Shown: piece after piece, positions 1-7,276 of the stretch | Numbering within the stretch: position 1 is the stretch's first letter | Layout of the letters: every line of letters starts with the position of its first letter | From: CALHAX01 sp038523655 | Lineage (GTDB): Bacteria > Pseudomonadota > Alphaproteobacteria > Rhizobiales > CALHAX01 | Assembly (NCBI GenBank): GCA_038523655.1 | Contig: JBCBJG010000007.1 | Span: forward strand, 1-26,843 | DNA length: 26,843 nucleotides | Direction of reading: 5' to 3' | Translations under genes and position numbers: made by a program | Notes under the pieces: generated by a model | Seen by the model: the letters and a program-made list of their open reading frames with translations, nothing else | What the model was told of the DNA's origin: nothing | The model's database searches: none

Positions 1-753
1 GCGCCGCCCGAGGAACATCGCGATGACGGCGCGGAAGATGCGCCAGCCGTAGCGCAGCACGATGAACTTCACGACCCAGCCGAGAATGCCGCCGCCGCGC
101 CCGCCCAGTGAGCGGCCGATCGCATCGCGGATGCCGCCGGAGAATCCACCCGGGGCGCGGCCGCGTTTCTCCACTTCCTTCGCGATCTCGCCATAGGGTG
201 CAGGCTGATCCCACTTCGGTGGCGCGACATCGTCCCGGCGATAGCTCGTGCCGCCACTCGTATCGGGCATGCGTGGAAAGCCATCGATGTCCGGCACTCG
301 ACTGATGGTGTCACGACCGAACTGGCGGCCAATCTCGGGACCGCCGTTCTTGAAAATCATTCCCATCAGGATTGATGCGAGCTGCGGCAGGATCTGCTCG
401 AGAATATCTCCCCCGATCCCGGTCGCGTACTGCGTTTGTGTTTGGAGCGCGCGCGCCTGCCGATCCGAGCCAAGCATGTGCCGCAGGATCGCTTCGCCAT
501 CGGACACGGTCGCTGGATCGCCGAGCGTCGTCGCATCCTCGAAGTACTTCGCATGGTGACCCGAGGCGAGCGCGCGGAGCAGTTCCTCAAGGCCCTGCTT
601 TGATTGGATGTTCGCTTGCACGGCCCGGGTCAGCACGGGAACCGCGGTCTGCACGGTGTCTTCGGCCTCTTCGTGGGTCAGGCCGTACTTCGCGGCGAGA
701 TTGTCGATGATCGCGCCGTTCTGTGCGCGTTTGAATTGCCGGACGGCGGACAT
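1..753 (-). CDS. DUF937 family protein, C-terminus cut by window edge
   Basis: The frame opens with ATG at 753 and runs off the left edge without a stop, so 251 codons are visible. An AGGGAG ribosome binding site lies 6 bases before the ATG. Residues 1 to about 150 fit the DUF937 (YidB-like) pattern: an early helix pair around NLAAKYGLTHEEAEDTV, a GLEELLRAL segment, a GEAILRHMLGS segment and a hydrophobic ILEQILPQLASILMG helix. A Pro/Asp-rich linker follows, then a Gly-rich stretch (SLGGRGGGILGW) and a likely membrane segment near the truncated end (VVKFIVLRYGW onward). No enzymatic role is known for DUF937, and I assign none. It lies downstream, on the same strand, of the 199-residue gene at 935-1534 and is probably co-transcribed with it. 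Confidence 0.8.
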   Translation of the reverse strand, partial: MSAVRQFKRAQNGAIIDNLAAKYGLTHEEAEDTVQTAVPVLTRAVQANIQSKQGLEELLRALASGHHAKYFEDATTLGDPATVSDGEAILRHMLGSDRQARALQTQTQYATGIGGDILEQILPQLASILMGMIFKNGGPEIGRQFGRDTISRVPDIDGFPRMPDTSGGTSYRRDDVAPPKWDQPAPYGEIAKEVEKRGRAPGGFSGGIRDAIGRSLGGRGGGILGWVVKFIVLRYGWRIFRAVIAMFLGRR

Positions 754-768
754 CGAAGACTCCCTGCG

Positions 769-957
769 TCAGTCTTTCTGCTCCGCCTGCTCGTCGCGCG
801 GTCTTACCGGATTTGCAAGCGTGCGGGACGGATCGGGGGAAAAGTTGGGTGGTGGAGCTGCGTGGTGATCGGTTGATCGACGTGCGGTCAGCGTCGGGTC
901 CGGATCGACGGCAGGAAATTCTTGCGGGACGTAATTAGACCCGCCCGCTTTCCGCAT
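769..957 (-). CDS. Possible small Pro-rich ORF between two DUF937-like genes
   Basis: This is a 62-codon frame (ATG at 957) that overlaps the end of the upstream gene by 23 bases and stops 15 bases before the DUF937 start, so it would fill the gap exactly. The product would be hydrophilic and rich in Pro and Asp (for example NYVPQEFPAVDPDP), with no signal peptide or recognisable domain. Codon use is compatible with the neighbours. No clear Shine-Dalgarno precedes the ATG, so translation would depend on coupling to the upstream gene. It could equally be untranslated spacer. Confidence 0.3.
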   Translation of the reverse strand: MRKAGGSNYVPQEFPAVDPDPTLTARRSTDHHAAPPPNFSPDPSRTLANPVRPRDEQAEQKD

Positions 958-1534
958 CGTGGTGCGCACGCGCGAGAACGCCGTCGAGCCACCGTAGCGC
1001 TGCACCGGGGCGAAGTGGCCGCTCGGCGATGCGCTCGGCATGTTCGGCGGCGAAACTGAAGGGATCGGTACGGGCATCGTCGGGACGCACGGCGTGGAGC
1101 AGTCGGAGAAATGCCGGGCGGCTTGCTTCACGCACGGCTGCGAGAATGATCAGTGTCAGCGCTGGCGTCATGGCGCGGAGCGATTGGTGCGACATCGCGA
1201 GATCCCGCGCCATCTCGTCGAAGCGCTGCCAGAGGGACTGGTCGCCGCGGGTCAGACCGCGATGCATGGCATCGCCCGCAACGCGCACCCCCTGGTCGAT
1301 CACCGCGGCCGGTTGATGGGCAATGCGCGCTACGGCCGGGTCGGCCAGCCAATGGATCAGTTCGTGCAGCCCGCCCGGGCGATCGATCAGCCTCGCGACA
1401 TCGGCCATCACCCACGGGCGCACCCGGACCAGGGCAGCGGCGACGGCCTCGGGCGGCAAATGATACCGTCCGGCCAGCGCATGCAGCGCCATCGCAGTCC
1501 CGCGTCCGGTGAGGATGTCGTCCAGCGCTGCCAC
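935..1534 (-). CDS. Hypothetical protein, probably divergent DUF937-like
   Basis: This is a 199-residue protein starting with GTG at 1534. The start is supported by a GGAAAGG ribosome binding site 5 bases upstream. It has no signal peptide, and most of it looks alpha-helical. Residues 14-60 read AMALHALAGRYHLPPEAVAA, then a hydrophobic helix, then PGGLHELIHWL. This parallels the DUF937 N-terminal unit in the neighbouring gene (NLAAKYGLTHEEAEDTV, then GLEELLRAL). A second match is GDQSLWQRF followed by a hydrophobic TPALTLIILAAV helix, against GEAILRHMLG and ILPQLASILMG in the neighbour. From that I infer a distant DUF937 relative, possibly an old duplication; this was done by eye. No function is proposed. 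It is divergent from the dodecin gene. Confidence 0.7.
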   Translation of the reverse strand: MAALDDILTGRGTAMALHALAGRYHLPPEAVAAALVRVRPWVMADVARLIDRPGGLHELIHWLADPAVARIAHQPAAVIDQGVRVAGDAMHRGLTRGDQSLWQRFDEMARDLAMSHQSLRAMTPALTLIILAAVREASRPAFLRLLHAVRPDDARTDPFSFAAEHAERIAERPLRPGAALRWLDGVLARAHHDAESGRV

Positions 1535-1810
1535 GTCGGCCTTTCCGCTCGGTTATCTCAATTGCTGCGTTACGACGTCTTGGCACCGTGGGGAGCAAAT
1601 ATCCAGTGATCCTCGCGCCTTAGCGCGGCTGCTGCTGGCGAACACCGCGCGAGGTGGCGCAGAGCAGCACGCTCCTCGGGATGTTCAGCGCGCGGTTAAT
1701 CGTGTCTGAAGGACGCTTGCGTGACAGGCTAGGTTCCGGCGTGGCGTTGCGGATACGTTCGGGGCACGTGCGCCCGCGGCGGCGCATGCCTTGATGTTAC
1801 GGAGTGTGGA
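1535..1810. other. Divergent intergenic region (DUF937-like / dodecin)
   Basis: These 276 bases separate two divergently transcribed genes and must hold both promoters. I see no consensus -35/-10 pair and no open frame with a ribosome binding site. Small inverted repeats are present, for example GCGC-CTTA-GCGC near 1615, but none is convincing. Confidence 0.4.
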
Positions 1811-2014
1811 ATGGCAGTACACAAAACAATCGAAGTGATGGGTTCTTCGAGCAAGAGCTGGGAAGATGCGGTCCAGAGGGTCGTGACCCAGGCATCGAAG
1901 AGCGTGAAGGGGATCCGCAGCGTCTGGGTCAAAGACATGAGCTGCGAGGTCGACGGCAAGGGCAAGCTCAAGGGCTACCGCGTCAACTGCAAGCTCACGT
2001 TCGAAGTGAAGTAA
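1811..2014 (+). CDS. Dodecin family flavin-binding protein
   Basis: This is a 67-residue protein, the usual size for dodecins, which assemble into hollow dodecamers that bind flavins (or CoA) and buffer or store them in the cytoplasm. The sequence shows the dodecin beta-alpha-beta-beta layout: a first strand with HKTIEVMGSS, a helix with SWEDAVQRVVTQASKSV, a strand with RSVWVKDMSCEV and a last strand with YRVNCKLTFEV. Trp39 in SVWVKD sits where dodecins place the tryptophan that stacks on the flavin isoalloxazine ring. The start is supported by GGAG 7 bases before the ATG. The gene stands alone, convergent with the IalB gene. Family assignment is firm; the ligand is inferred. Confidence 0.92.
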   Translation: MAVHKTIEVMGSSSKSWEDAVQRVVTQASKSVKGIRSVWVKDMSCEVDGKGKLKGYRVNCKLTFEVK

Positions 2015-2096
2015 GCCCGCGCGCTGACCGGCCCGGATGAACTGGTGCGAGGTGCCAATCCTGCGCACGGCGATCATCCGGTCCGGGCGCGCGGCT
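2014..2096. terminator. Long imperfect hairpin filling the dodecin/ialB convergent gap
   Basis: The region between the dodecin stop (2012-2014) and the IalB stop (2100-2102) can fold almost entirely on itself. By hand: 2014-2017 pairs with 2093-2096, 2019-2024 with 2087-2092, 2028-2031 with 2083-2086, and 2033-2040 with 2074-2081 (CCGGATGA/TCATCCGG). An inner stem pairs 2045-2052 with 2060-2068, with one bulged base. That is about 30 base pairs broken by small bulges, with a 7-base apical loop. There is no T-tract on either side, so it is not a textbook intrinsic terminator. Its position suggests a bidirectional transcription end or an RNA 3'-end stabiliser. Confidence 0.6.
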
Positions 2097-2099
2097 CAT

Positions 2100-2666
2100 C
2101 TACTTCTCAAGACTGGCGAGCGCGGCGTCGAACCCGTTCAACGACACGGGGATTCCGATACCGGCTTCGCGGGTCTGGAACACGATGAACCAAGCGGTTT
2201 TGCCTGTGCGCAGCTGGCCGAGGAGTTTTTTGTCCACCGTCACGTGCGCGAGGCAGCCGACGGTGTGACAGCGCACGAACGGAATGCGTCCGACCTTGGC
2301 CTCGTCGATGTTCAGACCGAGGCCCGGGGGAAGCAGAAGCCCGAGCGGCGCGAATACCCTCAGCGTGTGCGTCCCGTCGGCGATCGACTGGATGTGGACG
2401 CTCAGGCCGACGTTTGGGTTGTCTTCGGACGTGACGTCCTGGACTGCGGCGCACGCCTCGATCGCCGCCCCAATCGGCTTTTTGCAGACAATCTGCCAGT
2501 CGCCATGCTGGGCCCTGACGGCGGGTTTCGGTGCCGTCCCGCCGGCCGACGCGCTGCCATCGGACTGAGCTACCGCGGGCATCGCGAGCAATAGTGACGC
2601 GGCGAAAAGGCAGACGATTGCAGCCGCATGTCGCGCGCCCCACCTCGGCAAAGTAAGCAAATTCAT
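2100..2666 (-). CDS. Invasion-associated locus B (IalB) family secreted protein
   Basis: This is a 188-residue exported protein. I placed the start at ATG 2666 because it is followed by a clear signal peptide: NLLTLPRWGARH, then a hydrophobic core (AAAIVCLFAASLLLAMP) and AVAQ as cleavage site. An AGGGA lies 10 bases upstream. A longer frame back to 2855 has no signal at its N-terminus and is rejected. The mature part has IalB hallmarks: HGDWQIVC near the start, four cysteines in pairs likely to form periplasmic disulfides (DWQIVC/EACAAVQD and FVRCHTVGC), and a conserved beta-rich C-terminal half. The family is named for Bartonella invasion locus B but is widespread in free-living Alphaproteobacteria, where its role is unknown, so no virulence role should be read into it. 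It is divergent from ctaC. Confidence 0.88.
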   Translation of the reverse strand: MNLLTLPRWGARHAAAIVCLFAASLLLAMPAVAQSDGSASAGGTAPKPAVRAQHGDWQIVCKKPIGAAIEACAAVQDVTSEDNPNVGLSVHIQSIADGTHTLRVFAPLGLLLPPGLGLNIDEAKVGRIPFVRCHTVGCLAHVTVDKKLLGQLRTGKTAWFIVFQTREAGIGIPVSLNGFDAALASLEK

Positions 2667-2981
2667 TCGCCTGACGGTTCCCTGCTTTGTTTGTGGCGAG
2701 TATCCGCCGATAGGCGCACGCCGAACCGCGTCCGCCTCTGCTTGCCTTCGAATTCGGATGTCGGCAAGGGAGTGCGGGATCGGCGAGGAAGCTGGCAAAA
2801 TAGGGGCTGCGCGGCGATCTCTACTGGTGACTGGACACCGCACTGCGTCCAGCAAACAGGACGCTCGATCATCTGCGGGAACATATGCCGCAGCGGTTCG
2901 GGTTGTCGGCGGCGGGTTTGTTTGGTGTCTGTCGAAGCGAGGAAGAAGAGATTCCGGCGCAAGACGCGAGGGACGACGACG
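2667..2981. promoter_or_regulatory. Divergent ialB/ctaC upstream region with three dyads
   Basis: These 315 bases contain the promoters for ialB (minus) and the cox operon (plus). No consensus promoter is obvious. Three inverted repeats with 6-bp arms stand out: CTTGCC at 2741-2746 with GGCAAG at 2763-2768; CTGGAC at 2831-2836 with GTCCAG at 2847-2852; and CTGCGG at 2873-2878 with CCGCAG at 2888-2893. They may be operator sites or leader hairpins of the cox mRNA. The frame upstream of the ctaC start stays open through here by chance. Confidence 0.35.
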
Positions 2982-3881
2982 ATGGGCAAGTTACCGGCAA
3001 TATCGGCGAGCACGCTTACGGGCGTCGCGGTTGCGTTTGGGAGCGGAAGCGTGATGGCGGACGATAAGGTCTACGGTCAGCCTACCGAGTGGGGCATCGG
3101 CTTCCAAAACGGCGTCACCGACATCGCCGACTACATTCACTGGTTCCACAACGTGCTGATGATCCCGATCATTTTCGGGATCTCACTCTTCGTGCTCGCG
3201 CTGCTGATCTACGTCTGCATGAAATTCAGTGCGAAGAAAAATCCCACACCCTCGCGCAACGCACACAACACGACCCTCGAGGTCGCCTGGACCGTCGTGC
3301 CGGTGCTGATCCTGCTGGTGATCGCGGTGCCTTCGTTCCGGCTGCTCTACGCGCAGTATGATTTCCCGAAAGCCGACGTGGTCGTGAAGGCGATCGGCCA
3401 TCGCTGGTATTGGGAGTATAAGTATCCAGAGGCGGGCGAGGCCGTGAACTTCGAGGCCTACATGGTCGCGAAAGAAGATCTGAAACCGGGTCAGCCCCGT
3501 TTGCTTGCGACGGATAACGACGTCGTGGTTCCCGTGAACAAGGTCGTGCATGTGCTCGTGACCGCGAACGACGTGATGCACAACTGGACGATGCCGGCCT
3601 TCGGCTCGAAGATCGATGCGGTGCCGGGGCGGACAACGGCGACCTGGTTCAAGGCGCGACGCGAGGGCATCTACTACGGGCAATGTTCGGAGCTGTGCGG
3701 CAGTCAGCACGCATTCATGCCGATCTCCGTGCGGGTCGTGAACGATGGTCAGTACGCGCGCTGGCTCGAGGCGCGGAAGTCCGGGGACAGCGCCCGGGTG
3801 GAGGCGGTGATGCAGGAAATCATCGCCTACCAGAGCAAGACGAAGAAAACGCGCGAAGTCGCTGAACTCGGGGTCAACTGA
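2982..3881 (+). CDS. ctaC: Cytochrome c oxidase subunit II (aa3 type)
   Basis: This is a 299-residue subunit II that accepts electrons from cytochrome c at its CuA centre and passes them to heme a in CtaD. I chose ATG 2982 because GAGGGA lies 8 bases upstream and a signal-like N-terminus follows, ending near VMADDKVYG. Two transmembrane helices follow (residues about 60-82 and 102-122, including VVPVLILLVIAVPSF). The CuA site is complete: His200 in VMHNWTMP, then Cys235, Glu237, Cys239, His243 and Met246 in GQCSELCGSQHAFM. The aromatic patch GHRWYWEYKYP, through which electrons enter, is also present. No heme-binding CXXCH is present, so this is not a caa3-type fusion. It is the first gene of the cox cluster. 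Confidence 0.97.
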   Translation: MGKLPAISASTLTGVAVAFGSGSVMADDKVYGQPTEWGIGFQNGVTDIADYIHWFHNVLMIPIIFGISLFVLALLIYVCMKFSAKKNPTPSRNAHNTTLEVAWTVVPVLILLVIAVPSFRLLYAQYDFPKADVVVKAIGHRWYWEYKYPEAGEAVNFEAYMVAKEDLKPGQPRLLATDNDVVVPVNKVVHVLVTANDVMHNWTMPAFGSKIDAVPGRTTATWFKARREGIYYGQCSELCGSQHAFMPISVRVVNDGQYARWLEARKSGDSARVEAVMQEIIAYQSKTKKTREVAELGVN

Positions 3882-3933
3882 TCCGCGGCGCGGTTCGGTT
3901 CCGGACCGGTTGCGACAAACACGCGTAAGCCTG

Positions 3934-3955
3934 GCGCACGATTGGAGTTGTGCGC
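3934..3955 (+). other. Intercistronic hairpin between ctaC and ctaD
   Basis: GCGCACGA (3934-3941) and TTGTGCGC (3948-3955) form an 8-bp stem with one G-T wobble around a TTGGAG loop. It lies in the 150-base ctaC-ctaD gap. There is no T-tract, so mRNA processing or differential stability is more likely than termination. Confidence 0.4.
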
Positions 3956-4031
3956 TGACGACGGCAAACACGACGACAGATAGGAATGCCGCGAGGCCCG
4001 CTGGGCGGGGCTGCAGATAGGGACGGATAGC

Positions 4032-5639
4032 ATGGCACTCTACGGCGAAGCCGAGGCCCATCACGAGCACATCCCGACGGGATGGAAGCGTTGGGTCTAT
4101 TCGACGAACCACAAAGACATCGGCACGATGTACCTGATTTTCGCGCTCACCGCGGGCGTGATTGGTCTGGCACTGTCGATTGGGATCCGGCTCGAACTGC
4201 AGGAGCCGGGGATGCAGATCTTCGGCAATCCGCACACGTACAACGTGTTCGTGACGGGCCACGGCCTGATCATGATCTTCTTCATGGTCATGCCGGCGAT
4301 GATCGGTGGGTTCGGCAACTGGTTTGTGCCGCTGATGATTGGGGCGCCAGACATGGCGTTCCCGCGAATGAACAACATCTCGTTCTGGCTGCTGCCGGCG
4401 GCTTTCCTGCTGCTCGTGATCTCGATGTTTGTCGAGGGTCCGGCCGGTGGGCAGGGCATGGGCGGCGGTTGGACGATCTATGCGCCGCTGTCGAGCAATC
4501 CGCAGTATCAGCCGGGACCGGCAATGGATCTGGCGATCCTGTCGCTGCATATCGCTGGCGCCTCGTCGATCCTCGGCGCGATCAACTTCATCACGACGAT
4601 CTTCAACATGCGCGCGCCGGGCATGACGATCCACAAGATGCCGCTGTTCGTGTGGTCGGTTCTGGTCACCGCGTTTCTGTTGCTGTTGTCGCTGCCGGTG
4701 CTTGCTGGTGCGATCACGATGCTGCTGACCGACCGGAACTTTGGGACGACCTTCTTCGACCCGGCCGGTGGTGGTGATCCTGTTCTCTTCCAGCACCTGT
4801 TCTGGTTCTTCGGGCATCCGGAAGTGTACATTCTCATCCTGCCCGGCTTCGGGATGATCTCGCACATCGTATCGACATTCTCGCGCAAACCGGTGTTCGG
4901 CTATCTCGGGATGGCTTACGCGATGGTCGCAATCGGGGTGGTCGGGTTCGTCGTGTGGGCACACCACATGTACACGGCCGGCCTATCGGTCGACGTGCAG
5001 GCGTACTTCGTCGCCGCGACGATGATCATTGCCGTTCCGACGGGCGTGAAGATCTTCTCGTGGATTGCAACGATGTGGGGCGGATCGATCGAGTTCCGCA
5101 CGCCGATGCTCTGGGCACTTGGCTTCATCTTTCTGTTCACCGTCGGCGGTGTGACGGGTGTGGTGCTTGCCAATGCCGGGGTCGATCGCGCCCTGCACGA
5201 TACGTACTACGTGGTCGCCCATTTCCATTACGTGCTGTCGCTGGGCGCTGTTTTCGCGATCTTCGCGGGCTGGTATTACTGGTTCCCGAAAATGTCGGGG
5301 TACATGTACTCGTCATTCATCGCGCGGCTGCACTTCTGGCTGACGTTTGTCGGAGTGAACCTGATCTTCTTCCCGCAGCACTTTCTCGGTCTGCAGGGCA
5401 TGCCGCGGCGCTACGTGGATTATCCGGACGCGTTCGCGGGTTGGAATCTTGTCTCGTCGCTCGGCTCTTATCTGTCAGCGATCGGCACAATCGTCTTCTT
5501 CGTTGGTGTCTGGCAGGCGTTCGCCAAAAAGGTGCCGGCGGGTGACAACCCCTGGGGTCCGGGTGCAACGACGCTCGAGTGGACACTCTCGTCGCCGCCA
5601 CCGTTCCACCAGTTCGAGGAATTGCCGCGTATCAAGTAG
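4032..5639 (+). CDS. ctaD: Cytochrome c oxidase subunit I (aa3 type)
   Basis: This is a 535-residue catalytic subunit of the heme-copper oxidase that reduces O2 to water and pumps protons; it is a 12-helix inner-membrane protein. All metal ligands are visible: the heme a ligands (His in TGHGLIMIFF and the second His of VAHFHYVLS), the heme a3 ligand (first His of HFH), and CuB (His in FFGHPEVYILILPGFG plus the HH pair in VWAHHMYTAG). The HPEVY motif, with its helix VI glutamate and the cross-linked Tyr, marks an A1-type oxidase. The K-channel lysine is in PTGVKIFSW. The start ATG has a weak GGGACGG 6 bases upstream, and the N-terminus matches the family (WVYSTNHKDIGTMY). It is second in the cox cluster. 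Confidence 0.98.
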   Translation: MALYGEAEAHHEHIPTGWKRWVYSTNHKDIGTMYLIFALTAGVIGLALSIGIRLELQEPGMQIFGNPHTYNVFVTGHGLIMIFFMVMPAMIGGFGNWFVPLMIGAPDMAFPRMNNISFWLLPAAFLLLVISMFVEGPAGGQGMGGGWTIYAPLSSNPQYQPGPAMDLAILSLHIAGASSILGAINFITTIFNMRAPGMTIHKMPLFVWSVLVTAFLLLLSLPVLAGAITMLLTDRNFGTTFFDPAGGGDPVLFQHLFWFFGHPEVYILILPGFGMISHIVSTFSRKPVFGYLGMAYAMVAIGVVGFVVWAHHMYTAGLSVDVQAYFVAATMIIAVPTGVKIFSWIATMWGGSIEFRTPMLWALGFIFLFTVGGVTGVVLANAGVDRALHDTYYVVAHFHYVLSLGAVFAIFAGWYYWFPKMSGYMYSSFIARLHFWLTFVGVNLIFFPQHFLGLQGMPRRYVDYPDAFAGWNLVSSLGSYLSAIGTIVFFVGVWQAFAKKVPAGDNPWGPGATTLEWTLSSPPPFHQFEELPRIK

Positions 5640-5667
5640 CGGTCATGGAATGCGGAGGCGGGTAGTC

Positions 5668-6039
5668 ATGAACATGTGGCTCGCCTCCGCTTCGCTTGGG
5701 TCCCTTGGCATTGCTGTGTTGCACGTGATCGCTGGCGGACGGATCGCAGCGCGACCGTTACTCGACAGCGATCTGAGGTTCCTGGCGAAGCAGACGCATT
5801 ATTACTGCTGGCATTTGGTGACACTCGCGATCCTCGCGATCGCTGCCGGGTTGGGATACGCGGCAGCGTTCGCCGACGGTGTGGACGTTGGGTGGTTCGC
5901 CGTGTTGCTCGCGGCGGCCTTCACAGTGTGGAGCCTTGCGCTTGGCGCAATGCGTGGCGGGAAATTTGTTGCGTTGCCTCAGTGGGCGCTGTTCGCCCCC
6001 GTAGCAGCACTCGGTCTAATAGGATTGTTGAACGCGTGA
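5668..6039 (+). CDS. Small four-helix membrane protein in the cox cluster
   Basis: This is a 123-residue protein of unknown function between ctaD and ctaB. The start ATG at 5668 follows GCGGAGGCGGG (8-base spacing), and the stop overlaps the ctaB GTG (GTGA), so it is translationally coupled to heme O synthase. Hydrophobic stretches suggest four transmembrane helices at about residues 8-25, 50-70, 76-95 and 104-121. Between TM1 and TM2 is a polar segment with RPLLDSDLRFLAKQTHYYCWH, whose Lys, Tyr, Cys and His could be conserved functional residues. It is not CoxF, which is present further on, and not a known oxidase subunit that I recognise. A role in oxidase assembly or as a small oxidase-associated subunit is inferred from position only. 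Confidence 0.75.
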   Translation: MNMWLASASLGSLGIAVLHVIAGGRIAARPLLDSDLRFLAKQTHYYCWHLVTLAILAIAAGLGYAAAFADGVDVGWFAVLLAAAFTVWSLALGAMRGGKFVALPQWALFAPVAALGLIGLLNA

Positions 6040-7004
6040 GCACTCAACTCGCAACGGCTGATTTGCCCAACGATGCTGCAGTCGCCGCAGGCGCACCGGA
6101 TGCGTCGGTCGGCGATTACATCGCGCTGCTGAAGCCACGGGTCATGTCGCTCGTGTTGTTCACGGCGCTCGTCGGGCTCGTTGCAGCGCCGGGGAGTATA
6201 AATCCGATTATCGCCGGTGTGGCTCTGCTCTGCATCGGCGTCGGGGCCGGCGCGTCTGGCGCGCTCAACATGTGGTACGATGCCGACATTGACGCGCTGA
6301 TGCAGCGCACGGCCGCGAGACCGATTCCACGGGGGCGCGTTACTGCCGAGGACGCGCTCGGCTTCGGCGCTTTTCTCTCCTTCGCCTCCGTCCTCACAAT
6401 GGGTTTGTTGGTGAATTGGTCGGCCGCGGCACTGCTCGGCTTCACGATCTTCTTCTATCTCGTTGTGTACACGATGTGGCTGAAGCGCCGTACGCCGCAG
6501 AACATCGTTATCGGCGGCGCGGCGGGTGCGTTCCCGCCCATGGTCGGCTGGGCCGCGGCGACCGGGTCCGTCTCGATCGAAAGCGTGATCATGTTTGCGC
6601 TGATCTTCTTCTGGACACCACCGCATTTCTGGGCGCTCGCGCTGTATCGCTGTCGGGACTACGAACGCGTCGGCGTTCCGATGTTGCCGGTGGTGGCGGG
6701 TGGCGATGCAACGCGGCGCCAGATCTTGGTCTATAGCCTCGTCCTCGCGCCGCTCGGTGCTAGCCCGGTTGTTTTCGGGTTCGGTGGCGTAATGTACGCG
6801 ATCGTGTCGATCGTGCTTGGTGCGATTTTCCTCCGTGATGCGTGGGCGGTGTTTACGACCCGGCAAGGCACCGAGGCAGATGTCGTGGCCAAGCGGCTGT
6901 TCACGTTCTCGATCTTTTATCTGTTCGCACTCTTCGCTGTGATGCTTGTCGAACAGACCATCGGCACCGACATACTAAGTGCGTGGGGGCTTTGGCTGAC
7001 ATGA
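6036..7004 (+). CDS. ctaB: Protoheme IX farnesyltransferase (heme O synthase)
   Basis: This 322-residue UbiA-superfamily membrane enzyme transfers a farnesyl group to heme B to give heme O, the precursor of heme A. I chose GTG 6036 because it overlaps the previous stop in GTGA and leaves a hydrophilic leader before the first family block (DYIALLKPRVMSLVLFT). The two Asp-rich prenyl-diphosphate motifs are present: NMWYDADIDALMQRT with RPIP in the first cytoplasmic loop, and the second at YRCRDYERVGVPMLP. About nine hydrophobic helices are visible. The long upstream extension of the frame is rejected. The 3' end overlaps coxF (ATGA), as expected for coupled expression of assembly factors. Confidence 0.96.
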   Translation: MSTQLATADLPNDAAVAAGAPDASVGDYIALLKPRVMSLVLFTALVGLVAAPGSINPIIAGVALLCIGVGAGASGALNMWYDADIDALMQRTAARPIPRGRVTAEDALGFGAFLSFASVLTMGLLVNWSAAALLGFTIFFYLVVYTMWLKRRTPQNIVIGGAAGAFPPMVGWAAATGSVSIESVIMFALIFFWTPPHFWALALYRCRDYERVGVPMLPVVAGGDATRRQILVYSLVLAPLGASPVVFGFGGVMYAIVSIVLGAIFLRDAWAVFTTRQGTEADVVAKRLFTFSIFYLFALFAVMLVEQTIGTDILSAWGLWLT

Positions 7005-7276
7005 GCATGAGCGAGCAGGCCGTGGCAATTGAGACTACTGAAGACAAGCGCGTGCCGAAGGCGGTAGTGCCGGCGGCACAGCGTAAGCGGTCCATCGCGA
7101 TCGGTATTTCGCTTGTGCTGCTCGTGGTGCTTTTTTTCGCGGCAACGCTCGTGAGACTTGGTGGCAATGTCGCCGAGCGCATGCGCCAGGAGGGTAAACC
7201 CATGGCGCCGACAATCGTGATCCCGGACGGCGATGCTGTGAGCGTCGAGCAGGCAAGGGATAAAAATGAGCAGTGA
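7001..7276 (+). CDS. coxF: CoxF-like single-helix cox cluster protein
   Basis: This is a 91-residue protein starting at ATG 7001, which overlaps the ctaB stop (ATGA); a second in-frame ATG at 7007 is also possible. It has one transmembrane helix, about residues 32-50, preceded by basic RKR and followed by a positively charged loop and a Pro-rich tail (MAPTIVIPDGD). Small one-helix proteins between ctaB and ctaG are annotated as CoxF in Alphaproteobacteria. Their exact role is not settled; association with oxidase assembly is assumed from position. The end overlaps ctaG by 11 bases. Confidence 0.75.
   Translation: MSMSEQAVAIETTEDKRVPKAVVPAAQRKRSIAIGISLVLLVVLFFAATLVRLGGNVAERMRQEGKPMAPTIVIPDGDAVSVEQARDKNEQ

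Noticed and set aside
2100..2666. Reading the IalB-family gene as a virulence factor
   Set aside because: The family is widespread in non-pathogenic Alphaproteobacteria, and the name reflects its first description only.
2628..2981. 118-codon N-terminal extension of ctaC
   Set aside because: The frame is open by chance in GC-rich DNA. The extension is Arg/Ser-rich without family similarity, and ATG 2982 has a good ribosome binding site and a signal-like N-terminus.
3183..4967. 594-codon minus-strand frame across ctaC and ctaD
   Set aside because: It is a shadow of two certain genes: His/Arg/Asp-rich, with no domain and no ribosome binding site.
5979..6866. 295-codon minus-strand frame over ctaB
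   Set aside because: It is antisense to heme O synthase, with a low-information, Arg/His-rich composition typical of shadow frames.
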